Below are positions 1 through 9,016 of a stretch of DNA of 26,857 nucleotides, piece by piece; within the stretch, counting starts at the first letter, position 1, and every line of letters begins with the position of its first letter. The DNA comes from CBFGRV01 sp965651265 (GTDB taxonomy: Bacteria > Bacteroidota > Rhodothermia > Rhodothermales > VXPQ01): positions 1-26,857 of the forward strand of contig CBFGRV010000042.1 of NCBI GenBank assembly GCA_965651265.1, in the 5' to 3' direction. The notes beneath the pieces were generated by a model, which worked only from the letters and a program-made list of their open reading frames with translations, did not search any database and was not told the origin of the DNA. The translations under genes and the position numbers were made by a program.

Positions 1-79
1 TCTGCCCAGGGATTATCTAGCGATGGACTTGCGCCGGCGAGCCGCACACGAGAGCTAAATTCGACATCCCGTCGGTACG

Positions 80-790
80 ATGGCCACAGAGGTCAAGAAC
101 AGAAAGCCCAGTTTCTGGGAGGCCATGACTTCGCCGGTCGGACGAAAGATCACGACCGGCGCAACAGGTCTGGGTTGGGTAATCTTCATCATCCTCCACC
201 TGATCGGAAATCTGGGCTATTTCAGTCCGGGGAATACATTTAACGAGTACTCGCACTTCTTGCTGAGCCTGGGCCCGTTGCTCTGGTTCCTGGAGGGTCT
301 TCTACTCCTGGGGCTCATCCTCCATGTGGCGATGGGGATCGACATCTACCTCAGAAAGAAACGATCCCGTCAGCACGGCTACAAAGAGTACAAATCGATG
401 GGCCGGCCAAGCTTGCAAACGCCCAGCTCGCGTTCGATGATCTTCACAGGCATCGTCATCCTCGGATTCCTTTTCATCCACGTTGGTCATTTCAAGTTCG
501 AGATCGGCGTGGAGGGCGAGTATCTGACTAGCGTCGCGGGCGTGGAAATGCGAGACCTGAAGCGGCTCATGACGGAGACTTTTCAGAATCCGTGGTTCGC
601 TTTTGGGTATCCCATCGTGATGATTTTGCTGGGATTCCACCTGCGGCACGGGATCTGGAGTGCGTTTCAGTCGCTCGGAACAATGAACCGGCGCCTCACG
701 CCGATCATCTACGGCGTCGGAACCGTGCTCGCCATCCTACTTGCCATCGGGTTTCTGTTTATTCCGCTGTACATCTACTTTGCGGTCTAG
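80..790 (+). CDS. sdhC: Succinate dehydrogenase cytochrome b subunit (type B, FrdC-like)
   Basis: Membrane anchor of complex II, which carries electrons from the iron-sulfur subunit to menaquinone. The 236 residues hold about five hydrophobic helices (roughly 30-48, 62-90, 118-138, 172-192 and 207-234). This is the layout of the single-peptide, di-heme anchors of Bacteroidota, Bacillus and Wolinella, not the SdhC plus SdhD pair of proteobacteria. Histidines in or near helices that could ligate two hemes are H40, H82, H134, H137, H187 and H190; which four do so cannot be decided here. The absence of an sdhD and the order C-A-B agree with this type. The ATG at 80 has no clear Shine-Dalgarno sequence. 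It is the first gene of the sdh operon and is followed by an unusually long 109-bp gap before sdhA. Confidence 0.93.
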   Translation: MATEVKNRKPSFWEAMTSPVGRKITTGATGLGWVIFIILHLIGNLGYFSPGNTFNEYSHFLLSLGPLLWFLEGLLLLGLILHVAMGIDIYLRKKRSRQHGYKEYKSMGRPSLQTPSSRSMIFTGIVILGFLFIHVGHFKFEIGVEGEYLTSVAGVEMRDLKRLMTETFQNPWFAFGYPIVMILLGFHLRHGIWSAFQSLGTMNRRLTPIIYGVGTVLAILLAIGFLFIPLYIYFAV

Positions 791-899
791 CCCACGTGCG
801 CGTGCTGCTGCATCATCCATATTCTACCCGCTGCACCCTTGAGCGGCGGCCGTCCGTTTCGCAGACTTTACCCACCTGCTCGTTTAGCTCCGAACCTTT

Positions 900-2813
900 A
901 TGAGTCTGGACTCCAGGGTCCCGCCCGGACCGTTGCAAGAAAAGTGGGAGACCTACCTCAACGAGGCAAAGCTCGTCAATCCAGCCAATAAACGAAGGTA
1001 TACCGTCATCGTAGTCGGGACGGGCCTTGCAGGGGGCTCCGCAGCCGCCACGCTTGCCGAGCTCGGGTATAACGTAAAGGCGTTCTGTATTCAGGATTCG
1101 CCACGTCGTGCGCACTCCATTGCCGCCCAGGGCGGCATCAATGCGGCTAAAAATTATCCGCATGACGGCGACACGATCTGGAGGCTTTTCTACGATACCA
1201 TCAAGGGCGGGGACTATCGTGCGCGCGAGGCGAACGTTTATCGGCTTGCAGCCATCAGCAACAACATCATCGATCAATGTGTCGCGCAGGGCGTGCCCTT
1301 TGCCCGCGAATATGGGGGATTGCTGGCTAACCGGTCCTTCGGCGGAGCGCAGGTATCGCGCACGTTCTATGCGCGCGGTCAGACCGGCCAACAGCTCCTG
1401 CTCGGCTGCTACCAGGCGCTCGAACGGCAAGTGAATCGTGGCAAAGTCGAGATGCTGTCTCGCCGCGAGATGCTCGAGCTGGTCGTCGTGGATGGCCGGG
1501 CCCGAGGCATCATCACGCGGAACCTGGTTACGGGTGAGCTCGAGCGGCACGTGGGCGATGCCGTGCTGCTGTGCACCGGCGGTTACGGAAACGTCTATTT
1601 CCTGTCGACGAACGCGAAGAACTCGAACGTCACGGCGGCCTGGCGCTGCCATCGCCGCGGCGCGTACTTCGCCAACCCGTGCTTCACACAAATTCACCCG
1701 ACCTGCATCCCGGTCTCCGGCCACTACCAGGCGAAGCTCACGTTGATGAGCGAGAGCCTGCGAAACGACGGCCGGGTCTGGGTTCCCAAGGATCCCAATG
1801 ACGCTCGTTTGCCGAATCAGATTCCGGAGGAGGATAGGGATTACTACCTCGAACGACGCTATCCGAGCTTCGGCAACCTCGTGCCCCGCGACGTGGCATC
1901 ACGTGCGGCCAAAAAGGTTTGCGACGAGGGGAGGGGCGTCGGCCCGACGGGACAGGCCGTATATCTGGATTTTTGCGATGCCATCCAGCGGCTGGGCCGG
2001 GCGGCCATCGAGGAGCGCTATGGTAACCTCTTCGAGATGTACGAAAAGATCACGGCCGACAATCCGTATGAGGTCCCGATGCGCATCTACCCGGCCGTCC
2101 ACTATACCATGGGTGGACTCTGGGTGGACTATCATCTGATGAGTACCATTCCGGGGCTGTTCGTGCTCGGGGAGGCCAACTTCTCCGACCACGGCGCGAA
2201 CCGTCTCGGGGCCAGCGCGCTGATGCAGGGCCTGGCCGATGGCTATTTCATCGCCCCATCCACCCTCGGGAATTATATCGCGTCCTCAGATCTGGGCGCC
2301 GTGAAAACCAGCGAACCCGCGTTCGAGGAGGCGGAGCGCGATGCCCGCGAGCGCATCGAGCGATTGCTGGGCATCGGCGGCACCAAGACCGTAACCGAAT
2401 TCCACCGCGAGCTCGGCCGGATCATGTGGGACTTCGTGGGAATGTCGCGAAATCGCGAGGGCCTTCAACATGCGATAAGCGCCGTCCGGGACCTGCGCGA
2501 TGATTTCTGGAGAAATGTGCAGGTGCCGGGTCGCAAAGACACACTGAACAAGAATCTGGAATTCGCGGGCCGCGTCGCCGACTTTCTGGAGCTGGGCGAG
2601 CTTATGGCGCTCGATGCGCTTTACCGTGAGGAATCGTGCGGAGGCCACTTCCGCGAAGAGTATCAGACCGCCGACGGGGAGGCGCTTCGGAACGATGACG
2701 AATTCACCTATGTGGCAGCGTGGGAGTACTCCGGCGACCTTTCAAAACCGACTCTCCACAAGGAGAATCTGGAGTTCGAGGCCGTCGAGCTGACGACCCG
2801 AAGCTATAAGTGA
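900..2813 (+). CDS. sdhA: Succinate dehydrogenase flavoprotein subunit
   Basis: Catalytic subunit of complex II, oxidising succinate to fumarate with covalently bound FAD; it sits on the cytoplasmic face through SdhB and SdhC. The 637 residues open with an FAD Rossmann motif (GTGLAGG, residues 40-46). The covalent-FAD site follows as HSIAAQGGIN with H72, then an HPT motif with H266, and the active-site segment PRDVASR with R330 and R335. GANRLGASAL near residue 437 is the conserved C-terminal FAD contact. The size fits the longer flavoproteins that go with single-peptide anchors. The downstream sdhB begins 10 bp after the stop, so the two are almost certainly co-transcribed. A succinate dehydrogenase and a fumarate reductase cannot be told apart by sequence alone; the aerobic-looking gene content favours the dehydrogenase. 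Confidence 0.96.
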   Translation: MSLDSRVPPGPLQEKWETYLNEAKLVNPANKRRYTVIVVGTGLAGGSAAATLAELGYNVKAFCIQDSPRRAHSIAAQGGINAAKNYPHDGDTIWRLFYDTIKGGDYRAREANVYRLAAISNNIIDQCVAQGVPFAREYGGLLANRSFGGAQVSRTFYARGQTGQQLLLGCYQALERQVNRGKVEMLSRREMLELVVVDGRARGIITRNLVTGELERHVGDAVLLCTGGYGNVYFLSTNAKNSNVTAAWRCHRRGAYFANPCFTQIHPTCIPVSGHYQAKLTLMSESLRNDGRVWVPKDPNDARLPNQIPEEDRDYYLERRYPSFGNLVPRDVASRAAKKVCDEGRGVGPTGQAVYLDFCDAIQRLGRAAIEERYGNLFEMYEKITADNPYEVPMRIYPAVHYTMGGLWVDYHLMSTIPGLFVLGEANFSDHGANRLGASALMQGLADGYFIAPSTLGNYIASSDLGAVKTSEPAFEEAERDARERIERLLGIGGTKTVTEFHRELGRIMWDFVGMSRNREGLQHAISAVRDLRDDFWRNVQVPGRKDTLNKNLEFAGRVADFLELGELMALDALYREESCGGHFREEYQTADGEALRNDDEFTYVAAWEYSGDLSKPTLHKENLEFEAVELTTRSYK

Positions 2814-2823
2814 CGACTCTTTC

Positions 2824-3576
2824 ATGGCAAAAAAGATCACCATACATCTTCGGATCTGGCGTCAGCCCGGCCCAGATGCCCCCGGGAAACTGGTAGATTA
2901 TACCGTCCGCGACGTCGACACGGACATGTCGTTCCTCGAGATGCTGGATGTTCTCAACGAGGACCTGATCAAGAAAGGGGAGGACCCCGTCGAGTTCGAC
3001 AACGACTGCCGGGAAGGAATCTGCGGTACCTGTGGCGCGATGGTGGGCGGCATCGCACACGGGCCGACACCGCAGACTGCACTCTGCCAGCTACACATGA
3101 GGCATTATCGGGATGGCGACACCATCGTGGTCGAACCGTTCCGTGCACGCGCGTTCCCCGTGATCAAGGACCTCGTCGTCGACCGGTCGGCCCTCGACCG
3201 GATTATCGCGGCGGGCGGGTACATCTCTGTCGATACCGGTGGCGCGCCGGATGCCAACTCGATCCCGGTCCCGAAAGAGGACTCCGACGAGGCGTTCGAC
3301 TTTGCCGCGTGCATTGGATGCGGGGCTTGCGTGGCAGCATGCCCGAACTCGTCGGCCTCACTGTTCACAGCCGCCAAGATCGCGCATCTGGTGAACCTCC
3401 CCCAGGGAAAGATCGAGCGCAAGACCCGCGTTCTGAATATGGTGGCGCAGATGGAGAAGGAGGGATTCGGAGACTGCTCGAATCACGCGGAGTGCGAAGC
3501 CGTCTGCCCGAAAGGCATCTCGATCGCGTCCATAGCCCTGATGCGCCGCGAGTACCTCCGGGCGCTGCTAGGCTAG
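2824..3576 (+). CDS. sdhB: Succinate dehydrogenase iron-sulfur subunit
   Basis: Electron-transfer subunit joining SdhA to the membrane anchor. The 250 residues show all three cluster motifs: a [2Fe-2S] site with C62, C67, C70 and C88; a [4Fe-4S] site CIGCGACVAACP with C163, C166, C169 and C173; and a [3Fe-4S] site with C218, C224 and C228 (CSNHAEC followed by EAVCPKG). An alanine lies between C166 and C169. The gene starts 10 bp after sdhA. The final glycine and stop codon (GGC TAG, 3571-3576) form part of a 23-bp sequence that is repeated downstream, so the 3' end of this gene has been locally duplicated. Confidence 0.96.
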   Translation: MAKKITIHLRIWRQPGPDAPGKLVDYTVRDVDTDMSFLEMLDVLNEDLIKKGEDPVEFDNDCREGICGTCGAMVGGIAHGPTPQTALCQLHMRHYRDGDTIVVEPFRARAFPVIKDLVVDRSALDRIIAAGGYISVDTGGAPDANSIPVPKEDSDEAFDFAACIGCGACVAACPNSSASLFTAAKIAHLVNLPQGKIERKTRVLNMVAQMEKEGFGDCSNHAECEAVCPKGISIASIALMRREYLRALLG

Positions 3577-3638
3577 TACTCCGCACACTAATAGGCTAGT
3601 ACTCCGCGCACTACCAGGCTAGTTCTCTGGGCGACTTT
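3570..3638. repeat. Three tandem copies of a 23-bp unit at the sdhB stop
   Basis: Units at 3570-3592, 3593-3615 and 3616-3638. Units 1 and 2 match at 20 of 23 positions. Unit 3 is diverged after its first eight bases. Each unit begins AGGCTAG, the first copy being the end of sdhB. As 23 is not a multiple of three, the three TAG triplets (3574, 3597, 3620) fall in three different forward frames. The array lies between the convergent genes sdhB and the transglycosylase. Confidence 0.85.
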
Positions 3639-3676
3639 CGACAGGATTTCGCGACGCTGAATATCGGATGCAGGTC

Positions 3677-6049
3677 TCAGCCGCCGCGGCGAATCGTGAG
3701 CGTCTGGCCAGGCCGGATGGTAGACGACTTGAGCGAATTCCACCTCTTGAGGTCTTCGATACTCACGCCGTAATTCTTAGCGATCACGTAGAGCGAATCC
3801 CCCTTCTTGACGCGGTATGTGATCGTGTCGGATTCGCCGTTTTGAATGGTCAGCCTCTGCCCGACCCGGATGGTATTCGATCGCAAGTTGTTCCAGCGAC
3901 GCAGATCCGAGACGCGAACCCTGTACCGTTTGGCGATTTCGCTGAGGGTGTCGCCACGGCGCACGCGATATTCCGTCGTTGTCGGCTCACTGGGCTCCGG
4001 ACTGGTGTCGTAGAGATAGAGCTTCTGTCCCGCCTGGATGCGGCTGCCCTGAATGCCGTTCCATTTCCGGATGTCTGAGATCGAGACGCCGTACTTCTTC
4101 CCGATCTCGGTCAGATTGTCACCGCGGCGGACCGTGTATACGATCCGCGTCGATGCCGTCTCCTCTTCGACCTCCTCGGATTCCTCGGCTGCATTATCGG
4201 ATGGAGATGGTCCCGACACACTCGCGGCTGTAATCGTGGCCTGCTCTTGCGCGGGCGGTTCCGAGGCCGCCCCTGCCCGCTCCGCTACGACTTCGTCACC
4301 TTGCGTACGGGCCTCTCGGTGTGCCGCGTCCGTGCTGGCCCGAACAATCGGTGTCGTCGACCGGCTCGACCGAGCCTGGCTGCCTTCCGCAAGCACCGGG
4401 CGCATTCGCGTGCGGCCATACTCTACGGTGATCGCCTCCCCATTGGCCTGCGCGAGGACCGGGCTTCCATCGTAGGATGGCACCGGTACGACCAGCCGCT
4501 GCCCGACGCGAATCGTCGTGCTCCGGAGGCCGTTCGTTCGCATGAGCTCCGTTACGCTTACGCCGTACTGGCGCGCGATCTTTCCGAGCACGTCACCACG
4601 CTTCACCGTATAGGAGACCGTCGATTTCTTCTTCTCGGCCGGAAGCTCCGCGTATCGCGCTTCGAACCGATCATACGTTCCGATCGGGATGCGCACATAG
4701 TAGGCATCTCGTGCCGGCGGGATGAAGTCGCGACGCAACTCCGGATTCAGCGCCTTGATGGTTGCCTGCGTCGTACCCGCGAGCTGTGCGATCTCCTCGA
4801 GCGATAAGAAGCCGCGCACAGGTACATAGTGATAGGCGTACTCCGGTCCTGGCTCGATGCGCGACACGTCTACTCCGTAGGCATCCGGGTTGGACGACAC
4901 CAGCGCGGCCGCAATGAACATTGGCACGTAATTCCGTGTCTCGCGCGGAATGTCGTTGTATATGTCCCAGAAAGTGGCCCTGCGATTGAGGCGGCGCTCT
5001 GCCCGGGCAATCGCTCGCTTCACACGGGCGGGACTGCAGTTATATCCGGCAAGGGCCAGCTGCCAGTCGCCCCCGAACATTTTATGCAGGTCCTTCAGAT
5101 GGCGCGCGGCGGCACGTGTAGCCTTCTCGGGGTCGAGGCGCTCGTCCACCCAGCTGTTGACTTCCAGCCCGTAGGCCCGACCCGTCGCCGAGATGAACTG
5201 CCACATGCCGTTGGCCGCCGCCCAGCTGCGCGCGCGAGGATTCAGCCCGCTCTCCACCATCGCCAGGTACTTCAGCTCGTCCGGCACGCCCTCTTCCGCC
5301 AGTATCTTCTCGATCATCGGGAAGTAGGTCTGTGCGCGGCTCATCCAGTTGTACAGATGCTTCTCCGGCGAACGTAGCAGGTAGGCGATGCTCTGCTCCA
5401 CGAGGCGGTTCTGCGTCATCGGAATCGTCGTCGCCACCGGGGTGACGAACGGAACGTCCACGTCCTCGAGGAGAGGCTCATCGACCATGTTGAGGGCGTC
5501 GAATAATTCGTCCCTGACCGCGAAGATGTCCCCGAAGGGGAGGGCGAGCGAGTCGGCCGGAATGCCGTAATGCCGCTCGTACTCCGATAAAACCGTGCGA
5601 TAAAGGTCACGGAATCGCGGGCGGGCGACCACTTCCGGATAGGCCAAAAGCTGCTGAATCTCCGTCATAGCGACGTCCAACTGCTCCTCGACCAGGTCGT
5701 TGTCCTCCAGCGCTGCGGCTTCGAGGAGTCGGGCATGTCGATCGTAGATGCGTCCGATGGCTGACAGAATCTCCCTGTCGCTGAGCGGCTCGTCATCCGG
5801 CCGGCTGCGAACGATCACGCGCACATCGTTCTCGACGGGCAACGAAGCCGGTGGACGAGATTGGAGGCGGGTCGAGGGCTCGACGGTACCCGCGCGCCCT
5901 GATTTCCCACCGGAATCCGACTGGGCGTGAGCGATAGGGACCGGCGCCAGCGCCAAGCAGAATACAACGAGGAAAGAGAAGGATGTCAGCAGCCGCAAGG
6001 ATACCTCCCAGGGTGGTGCGCCGTCGGGCGCGAAGTTAAAGAGAGACAT
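3677..6049 (-). CDS. LysM-containing membrane-bound lytic transglycosylase, MltD-like
   Basis: Peptidoglycan-cleaving enzyme exported to the periplasm. From the chosen start the protein has 790 residues. A Sec signal peptide (hydrophobic about 18-38) ends near AHAQ at 40-43, with no lipobox cysteine. A helical region (about 85-225) precedes the SLT/goose-lysozyme-like domain at about 232-385. The likely catalytic glutamate is E266 in MVESGLNPRA, followed by GMWQF (281-285) and LAGYN (333-337). A degenerate LysM-like segment lies at about 407-455, and four clear LysM repeats at about 478-522, 637-681, 693-736 and 744-787. A low-complexity acidic linker separates the first clear repeat from the last three. 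The frame is open up to 6178, but a good promoter lies between 6067 and 6102 and the signal peptide begins at 6049, so 6049 is preferred. Confidence 0.92.
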   Translation of the reverse strand: MSLFNFAPDGAPPWEVSLRLLTSFSFLVVFCLALAPVPIAHAQSDSGGKSGRAGTVEPSTRLQSRPPASLPVENDVRVIVRSRPDDEPLSDREILSAIGRIYDRHARLLEAAALEDNDLVEEQLDVAMTEIQQLLAYPEVVARPRFRDLYRTVLSEYERHYGIPADSLALPFGDIFAVRDELFDALNMVDEPLLEDVDVPFVTPVATTIPMTQNRLVEQSIAYLLRSPEKHLYNWMSRAQTYFPMIEKILAEEGVPDELKYLAMVESGLNPRARSWAAANGMWQFISATGRAYGLEVNSWVDERLDPEKATRAAARHLKDLHKMFGGDWQLALAGYNCSPARVKRAIARAERRLNRRATFWDIYNDIPRETRNYVPMFIAAALVSSNPDAYGVDVSRIEPGPEYAYHYVPVRGFLSLEEIAQLAGTTQATIKALNPELRRDFIPPARDAYYVRIPIGTYDRFEARYAELPAEKKKSTVSYTVKRGDVLGKIARQYGVSVTELMRTNGLRSTTIRVGQRLVVPVPSYDGSPVLAQANGEAITVEYGRTRMRPVLAEGSQARSSRSTTPIVRASTDAAHREARTQGDEVVAERAGAASEPPAQEQATITAASVSGPSPSDNAAEESEEVEEETASTRIVYTVRRGDNLTEIGKKYGVSISDIRKWNGIQGSRIQAGQKLYLYDTSPEPSEPTTTEYRVRRGDTLSEIAKRYRVRVSDLRRWNNLRSNTIRVGQRLTIQNGESDTITYRVKKGDSLYVIAKNYGVSIEDLKRWNSLKSSTIRPGQTLTIRRGG

Positions 6050-6073
6050 TAGGTGCAAGCCTATAGGTGCGCC

Positions 6074-6102
6074 ACTATAAGGCTCTATGCCAATTTTTGC
6101 AA
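6074..6102 (-). promoter_or_regulatory. Sigma-70-type promoter for the lytic transglycosylase
   Basis: Read on the minus strand: TTGCAA (6102-6097), a 17-bp spacer, then TATAGT (6079-6074). Transcription would start near 6067, giving a leader of about 18 nt before the ATG at 6049. It does not match the Bacteroidota TAnnTTTG -7 element, so it would suit a conventional housekeeping sigma factor. Confidence 0.6.
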
Positions 6103-6185
6103 GACCGGTCGAGCCGGATATGCCTCTCTCTAGTATCGGCCGTCTGGGTCGCAGATAAAGCTTCGAATTCCGGCCCATCGGCAGT

Positions 6186-7739
6186 TCAGAGCGGGATATT
6201 GCCGTGCTTTTTGCGGGGATTGTTCACGACTTTGTCCTTCAGCATTTCCAGGCCGCGGATCAGCCGATACCGGGTCTCGCTCGGAAGGATCACATCATCG
6301 ACATAACCCCGCTCGGCAGCGATGTAAGGATTCGCGAACTTCTCGCGGTACTGCTCGATGAGAGCCGCCTCCGCCGCCTGGGGGTCATCCGCCTCCGCGA
6401 TCTGCCTCTTGAAGATGATCTCAACGGCGCCCTTCGGGCCCATGACCGCGATCTCAGCCGTCGGCCACGCGAAGTTCAGATCGCCACGAATGTGCTTCGA
6501 GTTCATCACGTCGTATGCACCCCCGTAGGCCTTCCTTGTGATGACGGTCATCTTCGGGACGGTCGCCTCGCAGAAGGCAAACAGAAGTTTGGCCCCGTGC
6601 CGGATGATGCCCCGCCATTCTTGATCGGTGCCCGGCAGAAACCCGGGCACGTCCACGAATACGACGAGCGGAATGTTGAAGGCATCACAAAACCGAACGA
6701 ACCGCGCGCCCTTCATTGAGCAGTCGATATCGAGCACACCGGCCAAAACCATGGGATTGTTGGCTACGATGCCGATAGGCCGGCCTCCGAGGTGCGCAAA
6801 TCCGACGATCAGATTCGGCGCGTACTCTTCGTGAATCTCGAAGAACTTGCCCTCATCGACGATGCCCTCGATCACACGGTGCATATCGTAGGGTTTGTTC
6901 GGGCTCGACGGCACCACATCGTTCAGCGAATCATCCTGCCGGAGCGGGACATCCTCCCATGGGCGGATGGGTGGCTGTTCCTCGCAGTTCTGGGGGATGA
7001 ATTGCAAGAGCTCCCGGATGCGGTGCAGGCACTCCACCTCATTCTCGCAGGCCATGTGAGCAACACCGCTCTTTGTGGCATGCGTCTCCGCGCCGCCCAG
7101 CTCCTCGGAGCTGACGTCTTCCTGCGTCACAGTTTTGACGACGTTCGGGCCCGTGACGAACATGTAGCTCGTGTTCTTGACCATGAACACGAAATCGGTG
7201 ATGGCCGGGCTGTAGACAGCGCCACCGGCGCAGGGTCCAAGCACGGCAGAGATTTGCGGCACGACGCCCGACGCAAGCGTGTTCAGCAGGAAGATCTCGG
7301 CATAGCCCCCAAGCGAATCCACGCCCTCCTGGATGCGCGCGCCCCCTGAATCGTTCAGCCCGATTACAGGCGCGCCGTTTTCCAGGGCCAGGTTCATGAG
7401 CTTGGTGATCTTGCGGGCGTGCGCGAGGCCCAGCGATCCTCCAAAAACAGTGAAATCCTGGCTGAATACGTACACGAGACGGCCATCGATCGTGCCGAAC
7501 CCAGTGATCACGCCATCGCCGTAGGGTCGATTCTTCGCCAGCCCGAAATCGTGGGTCTGGTGCCGCACGAATCTACCCAGCTCCTGGAAGGAGCCGTCAT
7601 CGAGCAGAATCTCCAGCCGTTCACGAGCCGTCAGCTTTCCCTTCTCGTGCTGGCGAGCGATTCGCTCCGGCCCGCCGCCCCGTCGAGCCTCTTCGCGTCG
7701 CGCCTCGAGGTCGGCTCTGCGTGCGTCGAAGTCACTCAT
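6186..7739 (-). CDS. pccB: Acyl-CoA carboxylase carboxyltransferase (beta) subunit, propionyl-CoA carboxylase type
   Basis: Transfers the carboxyl group from biotin to an acyl-CoA, most likely propionyl-CoA giving methylmalonyl-CoA. The 517 residues have the two crotonase-like halves of this family. The N half holds NDSGGARIQEG (129-139) and the C half KAYGGAYDVM (403-412), which supply the oxyanion holes. The segment GDLNFAWPTAEIAVMG (419-434) is typical of propionyl/methylmalonyl-type subunits. Acetyl-CoA carboxylase AccD is unlikely because the AccD zinc finger is missing. The ATG at 7739 is preferred over an in-frame TTG at 7754. The biotin carboxylase/carrier partner is not in the window. 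The gene lies 44 bp downstream of the unrecognised 410-residue gene on the same strand, probably in one transcript. Confidence 0.92.
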   Translation of the reverse strand: MSDFDARRADLEARREEARRGGGPERIARQHEKGKLTARERLEILLDDGSFQELGRFVRHQTHDFGLAKNRPYGDGVITGFGTIDGRLVYVFSQDFTVFGGSLGLAHARKITKLMNLALENGAPVIGLNDSGGARIQEGVDSLGGYAEIFLLNTLASGVVPQISAVLGPCAGGAVYSPAITDFVFMVKNTSYMFVTGPNVVKTVTQEDVSSEELGGAETHATKSGVAHMACENEVECLHRIRELLQFIPQNCEEQPPIRPWEDVPLRQDDSLNDVVPSSPNKPYDMHRVIEGIVDEGKFFEIHEEYAPNLIVGFAHLGGRPIGIVANNPMVLAGVLDIDCSMKGARFVRFCDAFNIPLVVFVDVPGFLPGTDQEWRGIIRHGAKLLFAFCEATVPKMTVITRKAYGGAYDVMNSKHIRGDLNFAWPTAEIAVMGPKGAVEIIFKRQIAEADDPQAAEAALIEQYREKFANPYIAAERGYVDDVILPSETRYRLIRGLEMLKDKVVNNPRKKHGNIPL

Positions 7740-7783
7740 GCGGCGGGAAAGCAATGCTGTGGGAGCGAGGCCGGCGATGCACT

Positions 7784-9016
7784 CTAGCGCCGATACCGCA
7801 TTTCGGCGGCATCGGTGAAGGCCACAGCCGGATCGCTGTAGATATTGACCTGGTGCTTCAAGAATACCTCCTGCGCAATCACTTTGGACGCTTCGGCCCA
7901 GGTCCCTATCGACTGTAGCTTGCGAACCGTCGATTCGTACTCGTTTCGATCGCCCGCGAAAAGATGGCGAATGAACAGTTCTCTATTTCGCGCCCCCCTG
8001 GGTCCAAGCACCTCCATCTCAAGATCTTCAAACCTCGCATTGGTCATGGTTCGATGGGGGGAACGGACGGTCTGTGCCGTGTCGGATGCGCCACGGAACT
8101 GCTTCCACAGCGGCTCACCCGGGCCCGATCGAGCCGACTGGGCCACGTGCTCGTCCTTGATGACGACCTCGCTCTGCTCGAATTGCTTCCAGAGAGGGAT
8201 GGGCTCTCTCTCGGTTGGTGAGCGATCCTCCTGGACGGGCTCGGGGCGCTGCGGCCGGCCGGCAGCGGCCCCGTCACCGGCATCAGGTCGAAACAGCCCG
8301 GCCAGCGCGTCGGTCGGCACGCGCTCATCAGATTCGAAACCGTTGTGCAGGCGGTTCAGTGCCGCCTCCGCACCCTTTTCGTGTAGGAAGGCAGCGAGGA
8401 GGTCACTGGGGATCTCGTCCCGAAAACCGGCCGCTCGCAATACGGACGACAGGGGCCGCAGGAGCCGAACCCACTCGGCGGGCCCATAGTCGCTCGTCAT
8501 CTCCCGATCCACTCGTTTCAGGAGTGCCTCGAGCCGGCTGCGGTCGAAGGACGCCACATTCTTCTGTTCTACGTAGGCCTCGACGACCTCACGGAAGTAG
8601 GGGTAGAAGCTGAAGTAGTCCAGTTTGCCGAGCACCTCATCGGGTGCGGCCGTAGCACGTCCATCCTCAAAGACCAGATCGGCAAGCGTTGAAGCCGGGC
8701 GCACGAGTACGCGCATGGTCTCGTCGCAGGCGCGGTCAAGGATCCCTTCCCAGGCATGAGCAGGCACCCGCTGATGACGGGCCAGCACATCCAGATACGC
8801 ACGCTGCGCCCGCGCGACGTCGTCGTGCTCGTCGTCGATCCAGGCCTCCGGCTCCGGCACGACCCTTCCCAACCGGGCGCGAAGCTCCTGCCTGAGATAA
8901 TCCCGGACGGGCACCGGCATCGGATCACCCGAGAAATCGCTGATGCCATACGACCGCGTCGGAGGATAGGCTGAAAGAAGACGGTCGACGAGCGAGTTGA
9001 CTGCCGAAGTAAGCAT
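7784..9016 (-). CDS. Unrecognised protein with two LWKQF motifs
   Basis: No family recognised. From the ATG at 9016 it has 410 residues and no signal peptide or membrane segment. An N-terminal, mostly helical acidic region covers about 1-230. A linker of low complexity (about 245-325), rich in Pro, Gly, Arg and Glu, carries the same short motif twice: PLWKQFEQSE with LWKQF at 275-279, and PLWKQFRGAS with LWKQF at 303-307. A compact C-terminal region (about 326-410) starts at MTNARFEDLE and ends with TWAEASKVI and VNIYSDPAVAFTDAAEMRY. The frame is open to 9148, but those 44 residues are Arg, Pro and Ser rich like non-coding GC-rich DNA, so the internal ATG is preferred. It precedes pccB. A cytoplasmic adaptor or scaffold is possible; this is only a guess from the repeated linear motif. 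Confidence 0.75.
   Translation of the reverse strand: MLTSAVNSLVDRLLSAYPPTRSYGISDFSGDPMPVPVRDYLRQELRARLGRVVPEPEAWIDDEHDDVARAQRAYLDVLARHQRVPAHAWEGILDRACDETMRVLVRPASTLADLVFEDGRATAAPDEVLGKLDYFSFYPYFREVVEAYVEQKNVASFDRSRLEALLKRVDREMTSDYGPAEWVRLLRPLSSVLRAAGFRDEIPSDLLAAFLHEKGAEAALNRLHNGFESDERVPTDALAGLFRPDAGDGAAAGRPQRPEPVQEDRSPTEREPIPLWKQFEQSEVVIKDEHVAQSARSGPGEPLWKQFRGASDTAQTVRSPHRTMTNARFEDLEMEVLGPRGARNRELFIRHLFAGDRNEYESTVRKLQSIGTWAEASKVIAQEVFLKHQVNIYSDPAVAFTDAAEMRYRR

Noticed and set aside
1..79. Promoter for the sdh operon
   Set aside because: TTGCGC (29-34) and TAAATT (56-61) are 21 bp apart, too far for a sigma-70 pair; the real promoter may lie before the window.
813..1724. A 303-codon minus-strand frame opposite sdhA
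   Set aside because: sdhA is unmistakable on the other strand; the antisense product has no domain signature.
6050..6178. A longer N terminus for the lytic transglycosylase starting at 6178
   Set aside because: It would begin upstream of the likely promoter and place the signal peptide 60 or so residues inside the protein.
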